Shown here: one piece after another, positions 17,974 through 26,395 of the stretch
Numbering within the stretch: the first letter of the stretch is position 1
How the letters are laid out: each line of letters opens with the position of its first letter
Origin: Nocardia concava NBRC 100430
GTDB taxonomy: Bacteria > Actinomycetota > Actinomycetes > Mycobacteriales > Mycobacteriaceae
DNA: 61,343 nucleotides
Direction: 5' to 3'
NCBI RefSeq assembly: GCF_000308815.1
Contig: NZ_BAFX01000009.1
Location: 1-61,343 of the forward strand
Program-made: the position numbers and the translations under genes
Notes under the pieces: generated by a model
What the model saw: only the letters and a program-made list of their open reading frames with translations
Told to the model about the DNA's origin: nothing
Databases searched by the model: none

Positions 17974-19439
17974 TTCTTACCGGCCTTTGCCTTGGACTTC
18001 TTGGAAGTGACTGCCTTGCCGTTGGTTTCGGGCTTGCCGGTCTTGCGCACCGGCTTCGCCTTGGGCGTCGGCACCATCGCGTGCGCGTTGTGCGGGAAGC
18101 CGCCCGCCTCCTCCCGCGTCAGCGGGACCTTCATCGGGTGCTTGCACAGCACCTTCAGGCTGCGGTCCAGATCGGCGAGCAGCAGATCGGCCATGTCGAT
18201 GGTGAAGCCGTGGCGCAGCACCGCGCGCATGATGACCTCGTCCTCACGGTCGGCCGGCAGCGGGTAGGCCGCGATCAGCCAGCCCCGGGTGCGCAGTCGG
18301 TCGGACAGGTCGTAGAGGTTGAAGTCCTGACCCGCGGCCAGTTTCCAGGAGACGGCGGTGATGCCGCGGCTCGGATCGGCGTCGTGAATCATCTCGAAGC
18401 GCCCGGTCGCGGCGATGCCCCTGGCCAGATGCTGGCTGGCGACGTAGATGGCGGTCTGCACATTGCGGTAGCCGGGGCGGCCGAGCCGGATGAACTCGTA
18501 GTACTGGGTCACGGCCTGCCCGCCGGGCCGGGAGAAATTCAGGTTGAAGGTGGGCATATTGCCGCCGAGGTAGTCGACGTTGAAGATGAGGTCCTCGGGC
18601 AGGTCCTCCTTGGTGCGCCAGATGGCCCAGCCCGCGCCGAGCGGGGCCAGACCGGTCTTGTGGCCGGAGGCGTTGATCGACTTGACCCGCGGAAGCCGGA
18701 AATCCCAATTGATTTCGGGCGCGGTGAAGGGTGCGAGGAAGGCGCCGCTGGCCCCGTCGACATGGATCGGGATGTCCAGACCGGTCCTGGCCTGCAGGTC
18801 ATCGAGCGCCTTGCTGATGCCCTCGACGTCCTCGAACAATCCGGTGAAGGTCTGGCCGAAGGTGGGCACCACCATGATCGTGTTCTCGTCGCAGTAGGCC
18901 GCGACGTCGTCCGGGTGCATCGTGTAGCGCTCGCCGCGCAGCGGGATCTGCCGGATCTCGACATCGAAGTAGCGCGCGAACTTCTCCCAGCAGACCTGGA
19001 CCGGGCCGCACACGAAGTTGGGGACACCCTTGCCGCCCCTGTTGCGCCAGCGGAACTTGGCGGCCAGTCCGCCCAGCATCGCGGCCTCGCTGGAGCCGGT
19101 GGTCGAGGTGCCGAGGGTGCCCAGCGGGTCGGGGGAGTTCCACAGATCGGCGAGCATGTGCACGCAGCGCTGCTCGAGTTCGGCGGTCTGGGGGTACTCG
19201 TCCTTGTCGACGATGTTCTTGTCGAGACATTCGCTCATCAGCCGTCGCGCCTGGTCGTCGACCCAGGTGGTGCAGAAGGTGGCGAGGTTCATTCGGGAGA
19301 CGCCGTCGAGCATCAGTTCGTCGTGCACGATCTGATAGGCGACCTGCGGGAAGATTTCGCGGTCCGGGAAACCTCGGTGCGGTGCGGCGCGTTTGATGCC
19401 GGGCATCGCGAAGACATCGTCGGGTTCCAAGTCGGTCAT
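17970..19439 (-). CDS. gadB: glutamate decarboxylase
   Basis: This 489-residue PLP enzyme converts glutamate to GABA and CO2. The pyridoxal Lys is about residue 261 in SINASGHKTGLAPLGAGWAIW, one residue different from the E. coli SGHKFGLAPLG. PIHVDGASGAFLAPF and TSTTGSSEAAMLGGLA are further signatures. The last 30 or so residues are unusual, a Lys-rich tail with repeated K-A-K/K-S-K units in place of the C-terminal His-containing plug of E. coli GadB. It lies upstream of gadC in one operon and diverges from glsA over 131 bases. Confidence 0.95.
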   Translation of the reverse strand: MTDLEPDDVFAMPGIKRAAPHRGFPDREIFPQVAYQIVHDELMLDGVSRMNLATFCTTWVDDQARRLMSECLDKNIVDKDEYPQTAELEQRCVHMLADLWNSPDPLGTLGTSTTGSSEAAMLGGLAAKFRWRNRGGKGVPNFVCGPVQVCWEKFARYFDVEIRQIPLRGERYTMHPDDVAAYCDENTIMVVPTFGQTFTGLFEDVEGISKALDDLQARTGLDIPIHVDGASGAFLAPFTAPEINWDFRLPRVKSINASGHKTGLAPLGAGWAIWRTKEDLPEDLIFNVDYLGGNMPTFNLNFSRPGGQAVTQYYEFIRLGRPGYRNVQTAIYVASQHLARGIAATGRFEMIHDADPSRGITAVSWKLAAGQDFNLYDLSDRLRTRGWLIAAYPLPADREDEVIMRAVLRHGFTIDMADLLLADLDRSLKVLCKHPMKVPLTREEAGGFPHNAHAMVPTPKAKPVRKTGKPETNGKAVTSKKSKAKAGKK

Positions 19440-19570
19440 TCGGCCTCCGATCGCATTTCGGCAGATGTTTGCCGAGGTGATGGTAGCCAGCCACCCATGA
19501 TCGAAACTGGTTCTGCAAGCTACCGTTTCGTAATCAAGAGATAGTTGCTGAACGGTTACTATTCAGCCTT
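19440..19570. promoter_or_regulatory. divergent control region of gadB and glsA
   Basis: 131 bases that must hold both promoters. Visible inverted repeats: CGAAAC (19502-19507) with GTTTCG (19525-19530), and GCTGAA (19547-19552) with TTCAGC (19562-19567), the latter just before the glsA start, which lacks a good ribosome binding site. No known regulator site is recognised. Confidence 0.4.
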
Positions 19571-20482
19571 ATGGACTATCAGCATGTCATAGAGCAGGTG
19601 ATGTCCGCCACGAAGCCGCACATCGGGGAGGGTGCGGTCGCCGATTACATTCCCGGCCTGGCCAAGGTCGATCCCCAGCAATTCGGATTCGCGATCGCGA
19701 CCGTCGACGGCCAGGTCTATACCGGCGGTGACGTGGATGTTCCCTTTGCCATCGAGAGCATCTCGAAGGCGTTCGCCCTCGCTCTGGTGCTGAGCCGCAA
19801 GGACTCCGACGTGTGGAAAAGGGTCCGGCGCGAACCGTCCGGAATGGCGTTCAACGACCTCATCGAATTGCAATTGGAGAACGGGATTCCGCGCAATCCC
19901 TTCATCAACGCGGGTGCCATCGTCGTTGCCGATCAGCTGCTGGCCGACACCGGCGATGCCGTGAACGCGCTGCGCGAACTGCTGCGCGCCGAGACCGGCA
20001 ATCCCGCGCTGGAGGTCGACAGCGTCATCGCCGAATCCGAGCTGCGCACCGGTGATCGCAATCGGGCGATCTCGTATCTGATGTCGAGCTTCGGAAACAT
20101 GCGCAACAGTGTGGATCTCGCGCTCGACCACTACTTCCGGCAGTGTTCGTTCAGTATCACCTGTGCCGAACTGGCCAAGGCCGGACTGCTCATCGCCCGG
20201 CACGGGGTGCGCGCCGACGGGTCCCGGCTGCTCGCCCGGGAGGACGCGCGCCACATCACCGCGCTCATGACCATGTGCGGAACCTATGACGGCGCAGGCG
20301 ATTACGCGTACAAGGTGGGCTTGCCGACCAAGTCCGGGGTGGGCGGCGGCCTGCTGACCGTGGTTCCGGACGAATGCTCCGTCGCGGCCTGGGGTCCGGG
20401 CCTGGACGCCAAGGGCAATTCCGCCTCCGGCCTGGTGGCGCTCGAGGCCTTCGTGCGCGCGGGGCAGTTCTCCGTTTTCTGA
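19571..20482 (+). CDS. glsA: glutaminase
   Basis: This 303-residue serine-dependent glutaminase hydrolyses glutamine to glutamate and ammonia. The catalytic S-x-x-K is Ser63-Lys66 in FAIESISKAFAL. Other family blocks are GIPRNPFINAGAIV, SELRTGDRNRAISYLMSSFGN and YKVGLPTKSGVGGGLLTVVP. Length is standard for the bacterial YbaS/GlsA form without ankyrin repeats. ATG 19571 has a poor ribosome binding site. It heads an operon with a GadC-like antiporter 29 bases downstream. In E. coli, glutaminase plus GadC gives ammonia-based acid resistance; that role is inferred here. Confidence 0.95.
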   Translation: MDYQHVIEQVMSATKPHIGEGAVADYIPGLAKVDPQQFGFAIATVDGQVYTGGDVDVPFAIESISKAFALALVLSRKDSDVWKRVRREPSGMAFNDLIELQLENGIPRNPFINAGAIVVADQLLADTGDAVNALRELLRAETGNPALEVDSVIAESELRTGDRNRAISYLMSSFGNMRNSVDLALDHYFRQCSFSITCAELAKAGLLIARHGVRADGSRLLAREDARHITALMTMCGTYDGAGDYAYKVGLPTKSGVGGGLLTVVPDECSVAAWGPGLDAKGNSASGLVALEAFVRAGQFSVF

Positions 20483-20511
20483 TCTCGGTTTCCTGACTGG
20501 AAGGATCGGTG

Positions 20512-21936
20512 ATGACCGGCACGGTGACCAAGGCGGCCACGGCCACCAAATACATGTCGTGGGTGACGCTGGCGCTCATGACCACCAGTTCGGTGGCCAG
20601 CCTGCGCGCCGCGCCGACCATGGCGGTCTACGGCCTGGCCTGCGTGTTCCTCTACCTGCTGCCCGCGCTGCTGTTCCTGCTGCCGACCGCGTTCGTGGCC
20701 GCGGAGCTGGCCTCGGGCTGGACCGGCGGCGTGTACAAGTGGGTGGGCGAGGGGCTGTCGCAGCCGCTGGGCTTCCTGGCGGTGTGGTGCCAGTTCGCCA
20801 TGACGATCTTCTACTACCCGAGCCTATTGGCTTATGTGGCAAGCACTTTCGCCTACATCATCAATCCTTCGCTGGCCGCCAACGGCGTGTACGTGGCCAT
20901 CGTCATCATCACCATCTACTGGGTGGCGGTGTTCGTGTCCTCGCAGGGCACCAAAACCGTTGCGGGACTGTCGAGTATGGGGCTCATCATCGGAACCCTG
21001 ATCCCGGGCGCGCTGCTGGTGGTGCTCGGCTTCGTGTTCCTGGCCCAGGGCAATCCGTCGGCCGCGCCGATGGACGCGAATCACCTGTTCCCGGCCTGGA
21101 CCGGCCTGGCCAGCCTGGTGCTGATCGTCAACAACTTCCTGTCCTACGCGGGCATGGAGATGAACGCCGTGCACGTGTCCTCGCTGAAGGATCCGGGCAA
21201 GGAGTACCCGAAGGCCATGGCCATGGCGGTCGGGCTGGTGCTGGCCATCTTCATCATTCCGGCCGTGGTGATCTCGTGGGTGGTGCCGTCGAAGAATCTG
21301 AGCCTCACCGCCGGTGTCATGCAGGCCTTCGACGGGTTCTTCAACCACTTCAAGATCGGCTTCCTGACCCCGGTGCTGGGCATCATGCTGGTGGCCGCGG
21401 CGTTGGGCGGCATGCTCACCTGGCTGGCCGGGCCGTCCAAGGGGCTGCTGCTGATCGGGCGCAAGGAAGGCTATCTGCCGCCCGTCCTGACACGCGTGAA
21501 CAAGCATGGCGTGCAACAGAACATGCTGGTCGCGCAGGGCATCGTGACCACCTTGCTGGCGCTGCTCTACGCGTTCATCCCGGACGTCTCGAGCGCCTAC
21601 TGGATCCTGTCGGTGATCACCACGCAGGTGTATCTGATCATGTACGTGCTCATGTTCCTGGCCGCGGTCCGGCTGCGCCGCAACCAGCCCGACCATCCGC
21701 GCGGCTACAAGGCTCCGGCGCTGGTCGCGCTCTGCGGGCTCGGCACCGCGGCCTCCATCGCGGCCTTCCTCATCGGCTTCGTCCCGCCCTCGCAGTACGG
21801 CAGCGGCAATGCCTGGAGCTACGTGCTGCTGATCGGCGCGGGCATGGGTGTTGTCGGACTGCTCATTCCGTACCTGTTCCTCCGATTCCGCAAGCCCGGC
21901 TGGAAGATCGACACTCCGCAGGAGGCGCTGGCATGA
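20512..21936 (+). CDS. second GadC-like amino acid antiporter (APC family)
   Basis: A 474-residue permease with about 12 helices. It is related to the gadC product at 16411-17973 but clearly divergent. Shared signatures include SSVASLRAAPTMA, FVAAELASGWTGGVYKWV, YAGMEMNAVHVSSLKDPGKEYP and WLAGPSKGLLLIGRKEGYLPP. ATG 20512 has GGAAGGA six bases upstream; GTG 20509 is the alternative. It lies between glsA and a one-helix protein with ATGA overlap, so its substrate probably matches the glutaminase: glutamine in, glutamate or another amino acid out. This assignment is by context. Confidence 0.85.
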   Translation: MTGTVTKAATATKYMSWVTLALMTTSSVASLRAAPTMAVYGLACVFLYLLPALLFLLPTAFVAAELASGWTGGVYKWVGEGLSQPLGFLAVWCQFAMTIFYYPSLLAYVASTFAYIINPSLAANGVYVAIVIITIYWVAVFVSSQGTKTVAGLSSMGLIIGTLIPGALLVVLGFVFLAQGNPSAAPMDANHLFPAWTGLASLVLIVNNFLSYAGMEMNAVHVSSLKDPGKEYPKAMAMAVGLVLAIFIIPAVVISWVVPSKNLSLTAGVMQAFDGFFNHFKIGFLTPVLGIMLVAAALGGMLTWLAGPSKGLLLIGRKEGYLPPVLTRVNKHGVQQNMLVAQGIVTTLLALLYAFIPDVSSAYWILSVITTQVYLIMYVLMFLAAVRLRRNQPDHPRGYKAPALVALCGLGTAASIAAFLIGFVPPSQYGSGNAWSYVLLIGAGMGVVGLLIPYLFLRFRKPGWKIDTPQEALA

Positions 21937-22397
21937 CCGACGGACTCGACTTCGGCGGCGCGCCCGAGCGGCAGCGCCGGCTGGTGTACATCTCGGTGGC
22001 GGTGGTGCTGGTGGCGCTCGCCGTCGCCGGGGCCATCATCTTCAACCGCGAGCACTCCAGCGATGAGGCGCTGCGCAAGGCGCAGGTGCTGCACTCGCGT
22101 TTGGAAGCAGCCGGTTTCACCGCCCCCGACCCGCAGACGATTGCCGACTCGCTGGGCGAGGACGGCGGGCTGGTGTGCTCGGACCCCTCGAACCCGCTGA
22201 TCAAGGCCCGCTATGAGGCCGCCATCAGCAATGGCGCGAGCGGTCCGGGTAACCGGCCGGTCATCGCCGACACCGATGTCTTCACCGCCACCGCGCTGGC
22301 CATCGAAACCTATTGCCCGGACAAGCTCGCCGCCTACTTGGAAACCACGGGTCATTTGAAGAAAGCTGACACGGTTAAACCCGATACCGCCAAGTGA
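21933..22397 (+). CDS. single-pass membrane protein of unknown function
   Basis: This is a 154-residue protein that starts inside the antiporter stop (ATGA). A short polar N-terminus is followed by one transmembrane segment at about residues 16-39 (RLVYISVAVVLVALAVAGAI), then a soluble domain with two cysteines (GLVCSDPS and ETYCPDKL) that lies outside the membrane if N-in. The cysteine pair could form a disulphide. No family is recognised. Its tight coupling between an antiporter and a peptidase argues for a role in the same system, for example as an accessory or sensor subunit, but that is conjecture. Confidence 0.75.
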   Translation: MTDGLDFGGAPERQRRLVYISVAVVLVALAVAGAIIFNREHSSDEALRKAQVLHSRLEAAGFTAPDPQTIADSLGEDGGLVCSDPSNPLIKARYEAAISNGASGPGNRPVIADTDVFTATALAIETYCPDKLAAYLETTGHLKKADTVKPDTAK

Positions 22398-22409
22398 TCA
22401 GGAGGATTC

Positions 22410-23795
22410 ATGACCACAACCGCAGGGGCGCGCGAGGATTCGAAGGTGGCCGCCCTGCGCGCGGCCGTCAAGGAACTCATGCCGCGCGCGAAAAGCGATC
22501 TGGAACAGCTCGTTTCGTTCAAGTCGGTGTACGACGCCCGGCAGTTCCCGATCGAGGAGTGCGAGAAGACCGCGCAATGGGTGGCCGACGCCTTCAAGGC
22601 CGAGGGACTCACCGACGTGGGCCTGCACAAGACGCCGGACGGCAGCAATGCGGTAGTGGCGCGCAGCAAGACCCCGGCCGGGAAGCCGACCATCATGCTG
22701 TACTGCCACTACGACGTGCAGCCGCCGCTCGACGACGCCGCCTGGAAGACGCCGGTCTGGCAGCTCACCGAGAAGGACGGCCGCTGGTACGGGCGCGGCG
22801 CGGCCGACTGCAAGGGCAATATCGTCATGCACCTGACCGCGCTGCGGGCGCTGCGGAAGGTGTACGGCGACGACTTCCCGGTCGGGCTGGTGCTGGTGTC
22901 CGAGGGCTCCGAGGAGCAGGGCACCGGCGGGCTCGAGGAATTCGTGCCCGGCAATGCGGACCTGCTGCGCGCGGACACCCTGTTGATCTGCGACTGCGGC
23001 AATTTCGCGGTCGGCGTCCCCACCTTCACCCAGACCCTGCGCGGCAATGTGAACGTGGTCGTCACCGTCGAAACCCTGGCCGGGCCCATGCATTCCGGCA
23101 TGTTCGGCGGTCCCGCCCCCGATGCGCTGGCCGCCATGATCCACCTGCTCGGCACCCTGCGCGACGCCGACGGCAACACCACGGTGGACGGCCTGCGCAC
23201 TGATCAGGTGTGGGAGGGCCACGAGTACCCGGTCGACCAATTCCGTTCCGACGCAGGCGTTCTCGACGGAGTGGATCTGGTCGGCAGCGGCAAGGTGGCC
23301 GACATGCTCTGGGCCCGACCGGCTCTCACCGTGCTGGGCATGGACGTCCCGGCCGTGGTGGGCTCGTCGGCGGCCATCCAGCCCAAGACCCGCGCCCGCC
23401 TCAATCTGCGCATCCCGCCGGGCACCAAGCCGGACGAGGCGCTGAAAGCGCTTACGGCACACCTGAAGTCGCATACCCCGTGGAATGCGAAGGTGACCAT
23501 CGAGACCGAGTCCACCGGCTCGCCGTTCGTCGGCAGCACCGATGGCCCGGCTCGCACCGCGATGGCGGAGGCTATGGAGGCCGCCTACGGCCGCCCCGCC
23601 ACCACCGAGGGCCAGGGCGGCTCGATTCCGCTGTGCAATGTCTTCGCCGACACCTACCCGCAGGCGGAGATCATGCTCATGGGCGTCGAGGAACCCAAAT
23701 GCCTCATCCACGCGCCCAATGAGAGCGTCGACCCCACCGAGATCGAGAACATGGCGCTCGCCGAGGCTCTCTTCCTGGCCTCCTACCGAAGCTGA
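22410..23795 (+). CDS. M20-family dipeptidase
   Basis: A 461-residue zinc peptidase of the M20/ArgE/DapE group. Metal and catalytic residues appear in LYCHYDVQPP (His-x-Asp), GRGAADCKGN (bridging Asp), SEGSEEQGTGG (general base Glu-Glu) and IHAPNE near the C-terminus (last His ligand). A dimerisation domain occupies the middle. AGGAGG lies seven bases before ATG 22410, and the gap to the preceding gene is only 12 bases, so it is the last gene of the glsA operon. M20 dipeptidases of this type split carnosine-like or other dipeptides; here it may supply glutamine or glutamate from peptides. Confidence 0.9.
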   Translation: MTTTAGAREDSKVAALRAAVKELMPRAKSDLEQLVSFKSVYDARQFPIEECEKTAQWVADAFKAEGLTDVGLHKTPDGSNAVVARSKTPAGKPTIMLYCHYDVQPPLDDAAWKTPVWQLTEKDGRWYGRGAADCKGNIVMHLTALRALRKVYGDDFPVGLVLVSEGSEEQGTGGLEEFVPGNADLLRADTLLICDCGNFAVGVPTFTQTLRGNVNVVVTVETLAGPMHSGMFGGPAPDALAAMIHLLGTLRDADGNTTVDGLRTDQVWEGHEYPVDQFRSDAGVLDGVDLVGSGKVADMLWARPALTVLGMDVPAVVGSSAAIQPKTRARLNLRIPPGTKPDEALKALTAHLKSHTPWNAKVTIETESTGSPFVGSTDGPARTAMAEAMEAAYGRPATTEGQGGSIPLCNVFADTYPQAEIMLMGVEEPKCLIHAPNESVDPTEIENMALAEALFLASYRS

Positions 23796-23875
23796 CGACC
23801 GCATTACGATCCGGTCAATCACCGTCCCGGCGGCAATTGAAGAGCTATCGTTCCGGATGGCTCTCCCTCTACTCG

Positions 23876-23910
23876 CGCCGCCGGGCGGTGCCTCGTCCTG
23901 CCCGGCGGCG
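23876..23910 (+). terminator. probable terminator of the glsA operon
   Basis: CGCCGCCGGGC (23876-23886) pairs perfectly with GCCCGGCGGCG (23900-23910) across a 13-base loop, 80 bases after the peptidase stop. There is no T-run, so efficiency is uncertain. The remaining gap to 24027 holds no gene. Confidence 0.5.
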
Positions 23911-24027
23911 CGGCCTCAATCCCCGTCGTTTTCGCCCGAATCGCTTGATCCGATGGCAATTGGATAGCAAACTCAACAATCGGTAGTACGAAGACCACAG
24001 CACGCCCGGCGACCGCTAGGAGAGCTC

Positions 24028-26337
24028 GTGTCCGTCTATCTGTACCGGTGGGGCAGGTTCGCGTATCGGCGCAAGTGGATCGTGCTGCCGGTCTGGCTGG
24101 TCCTGCTCGCGCTGCTCGGCATCCTCGGGGGCGCGCTGCAGAAGCCGATGAGCAACTCCTTCGACATACCGAACCTGCCCTCGGAGCGCGCCAACCACAT
24201 TCTCGACGAGCATTTTCCGGGCATGTCGCAGGCGTTCCAGTTCGACGCGGTCACCGGCGTCTACGTGATCGGCGCACCGGCCGGGACCAAACTCACCGAT
24301 CCGGCCAACCGGCAGGCGCTCGACGCACTGGTGCGGAAGCTCAACGACCTCGGCATCGTCGACCACGCCAAACCCTTGGTCGACCCGATCGCGGCCGCCG
24401 AGCAGATGGGCTGCCTCACCGGCGACCGCCGCTCCCAGGACTTCGTGAGCCGGTGCAGCAATGCGCCGCTGAACGTGCTCAATCCGAACCAGCCCGATAC
24501 CGTCGCGGTGCTCAGTGTCCCGTTCACCATCAAGGACTTCGGCGCCATCACCGCCGACGATCGCGAGGCCGCCTACGACGTGGCCGACGACGCCCGCCGC
24601 GCGGGCCTCACCGTCGAACTCTCCGGCACCATCGCCATGGAACAGCAGCAGCCCAGCGGCAAGTCCGAAATGATCGGCATGGCCTTCGCCTTCGTGGTCA
24701 TGATCGTCTGCTTCGGCGCGCTGATCGCGGCCTTCGTGCCGATCATCACCGCCGTCGTCGGACTCGGCGCGGCCATGGCGACGATCTTCCTCGGCACCGC
24801 CTTCCTCGACGTGCCCAGCTTCACCACCTTCCTGGCGTCCATGATCGGCATCGCGCTGTCCATCGACTACGCGCTGTTCATCGTGTCCCGCTACAAACAC
24901 GAACTGTCGGTACAGGATTCACCCGAGGAAGCCGCGGGCGTGGCGTTGGGCACGGCCGGTTCGGCGGTGGTGTTCGCCGGACTCACCGTGATCATCGCGT
25001 TGATCGGGCTGAGCATCGTCGGCGTCCGATTCCTGACCTTCATGGGCCTGGGCGGCGCGGTCGCGGCCGGATTCGCGGTACTGGTCGCGCTCACCCTCAT
25101 GCCCGCGCTGCTCGGCGCGTTCGGGCGCTTCATCTTCAAGCCGAAGCTGCCCTTCGTCGCCCAGAGCGATCCCGAGGACGACAGCCAGGTCACCAATGGC
25201 GTGCGGGTGGCCCGGGTGATCGGCCGGGTGCCCGTGCTCACCCTGCTCCTGAGCATCGTGGTGCTGGGCCTGATCGCCGCGCCCGCCGCCCACCTGCAGC
25301 TCGGCCTGCCCGGCGAGGACAGCCTGCCCAAGACCTCCACCGTGCGAAAGGCGTACGAGCTGCGCACGGAAGGCTTCGGCGTGGGCAGCAACGGCGTGCT
25401 GCAGGTAGCCGTCGACCTGTCGAATGTGCAACCGGAGCAACGGGATGCGGCGGTGACCGCGCTGCGCGACAAGCTCGCCGGGTACTCGGACATGAACTAC
25501 GTGACCAATCCGGTCTTCAGCCCGGACAAGCAGGGTGCGCGGCTCGAGGCCGTCCCCAAGACCGGACCCAATGATCAGGACACCAAGGACCTGGTCCGCG
25601 ATGCCCGCGACGCCGAGTCGCAGTTCAAGAGCCAGTACGGCATGGAGTACGGAATCACCGGCACCACAGCCATTTACGCCGATATCGACCATGTGCTGCT
25701 GGGCAAGATCGTGCCCTATCTGGCCATTGTCGCCGGGGCGGCGTTCCTGCTGTTAATCGCCGTATTCCGTTCCATCCTGGTGCCTTTGACGGCGGCGCTG
25801 GGCTTCCTGCTGTCCATGGCCGCCACCTTCGGCGCCACCGTGCTGATCTTCCAGGACGGCAAGTTCGGCATCATCTCCGAGCCGCGGCCGATCATCAGCT
25901 TCATGCCGATCATGTTGATCGGCTTGGTCTTCGGGCTCGCCATGGACTACCAGGTGTTCCTGGTGACCCGCATGCGCGAGGAATACGTGCACGGTGAGAA
26001 TCCCAAGCAGGCCATGATCAAGGGCTACCACCACGGCGCGCGGGTGGTCACCTCCGCGGCCGTCATCATGATCTTCGTGTTCGGCTCCTTCATGCTGGAG
26101 CCGGATGTCAGCGCCAAGTCCATGGGCTTCGCGCTCGCGGCGGGCGTCTTCTTCGACGCCTTCCTGGTCCGCATGGTGCTCATCCCGTCGCTGCTGGTGC
26201 TGATGGGCAAGTGGGCGTGGTGGATTCCGGCCTGGCTGAGCAGGATCGTGCCCGATATCGATGTCGAGGGCGCGCGGCTGCGGGAGATCCAGGAGCGGGA
26301 GGCCGCGGCGGCCCGGGAAGAGGTATTTACAGGTTGA
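24028..26337 (+). CDS. MMPL-family RND transporter
   Basis: This 769-residue membrane transporter of the MmpL/RND class has two repeats, each with one helix, a large extracytoplasmic loop, then five helices. The paired Asp-Tyr residues of the proton relay are present: Asp280 in SIDYALFIVSRYKHE and Asp640 in AMDYQVFLVTRMREEY. The length is that of short MMPL proteins. In mycolata these export lipids or siderophores; no lipid-synthesis gene is adjacent to identify the cargo. GTG 24028 follows AGGAG. Its stop codon overlaps a TTGACA promoter element for the next gene. Confidence 0.92.
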   Translation: MSVYLYRWGRFAYRRKWIVLPVWLVLLALLGILGGALQKPMSNSFDIPNLPSERANHILDEHFPGMSQAFQFDAVTGVYVIGAPAGTKLTDPANRQALDALVRKLNDLGIVDHAKPLVDPIAAAEQMGCLTGDRRSQDFVSRCSNAPLNVLNPNQPDTVAVLSVPFTIKDFGAITADDREAAYDVADDARRAGLTVELSGTIAMEQQQPSGKSEMIGMAFAFVVMIVCFGALIAAFVPIITAVVGLGAAMATIFLGTAFLDVPSFTTFLASMIGIALSIDYALFIVSRYKHELSVQDSPEEAAGVALGTAGSAVVFAGLTVIIALIGLSIVGVRFLTFMGLGGAVAAGFAVLVALTLMPALLGAFGRFIFKPKLPFVAQSDPEDDSQVTNGVRVARVIGRVPVLTLLLSIVVLGLIAAPAAHLQLGLPGEDSLPKTSTVRKAYELRTEGFGVGSNGVLQVAVDLSNVQPEQRDAAVTALRDKLAGYSDMNYVTNPVFSPDKQGARLEAVPKTGPNDQDTKDLVRDARDAESQFKSQYGMEYGITGTTAIYADIDHVLLGKIVPYLAIVAGAAFLLLIAVFRSILVPLTAALGFLLSMAATFGATVLIFQDGKFGIISEPRPIISFMPIMLIGLVFGLAMDYQVFLVTRMREEYVHGENPKQAMIKGYHHGARVVTSAAVIMIFVFGSFMLEPDVSAKSMGFALAAGVFFDAFLVRMVLIPSLLVLMGKWAWWIPAWLSRIVPDIDVEGARLREIQEREAAAAREEVFTG

Positions 26338-26362
26338 CAATAGGAGTTGATTTGTAAAGACT
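26334..26362 (+). promoter_or_regulatory. candidate sigma-70-type promoter
   Basis: A perfect TTGACA (26334-26339) overlaps the MMPL stop codon. AAGACT (26357-26362) lies 17 bases further on and TAAAGA (26355-26360) at 15. The local sequence is strikingly AT-rich for this genome. It would drive the membrane protein gene at 26396. Confidence 0.45.
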
Positions 26363-26395
26363 CTGGGCGTTCACGGTCGGGAGAGAGGCGCGCCG

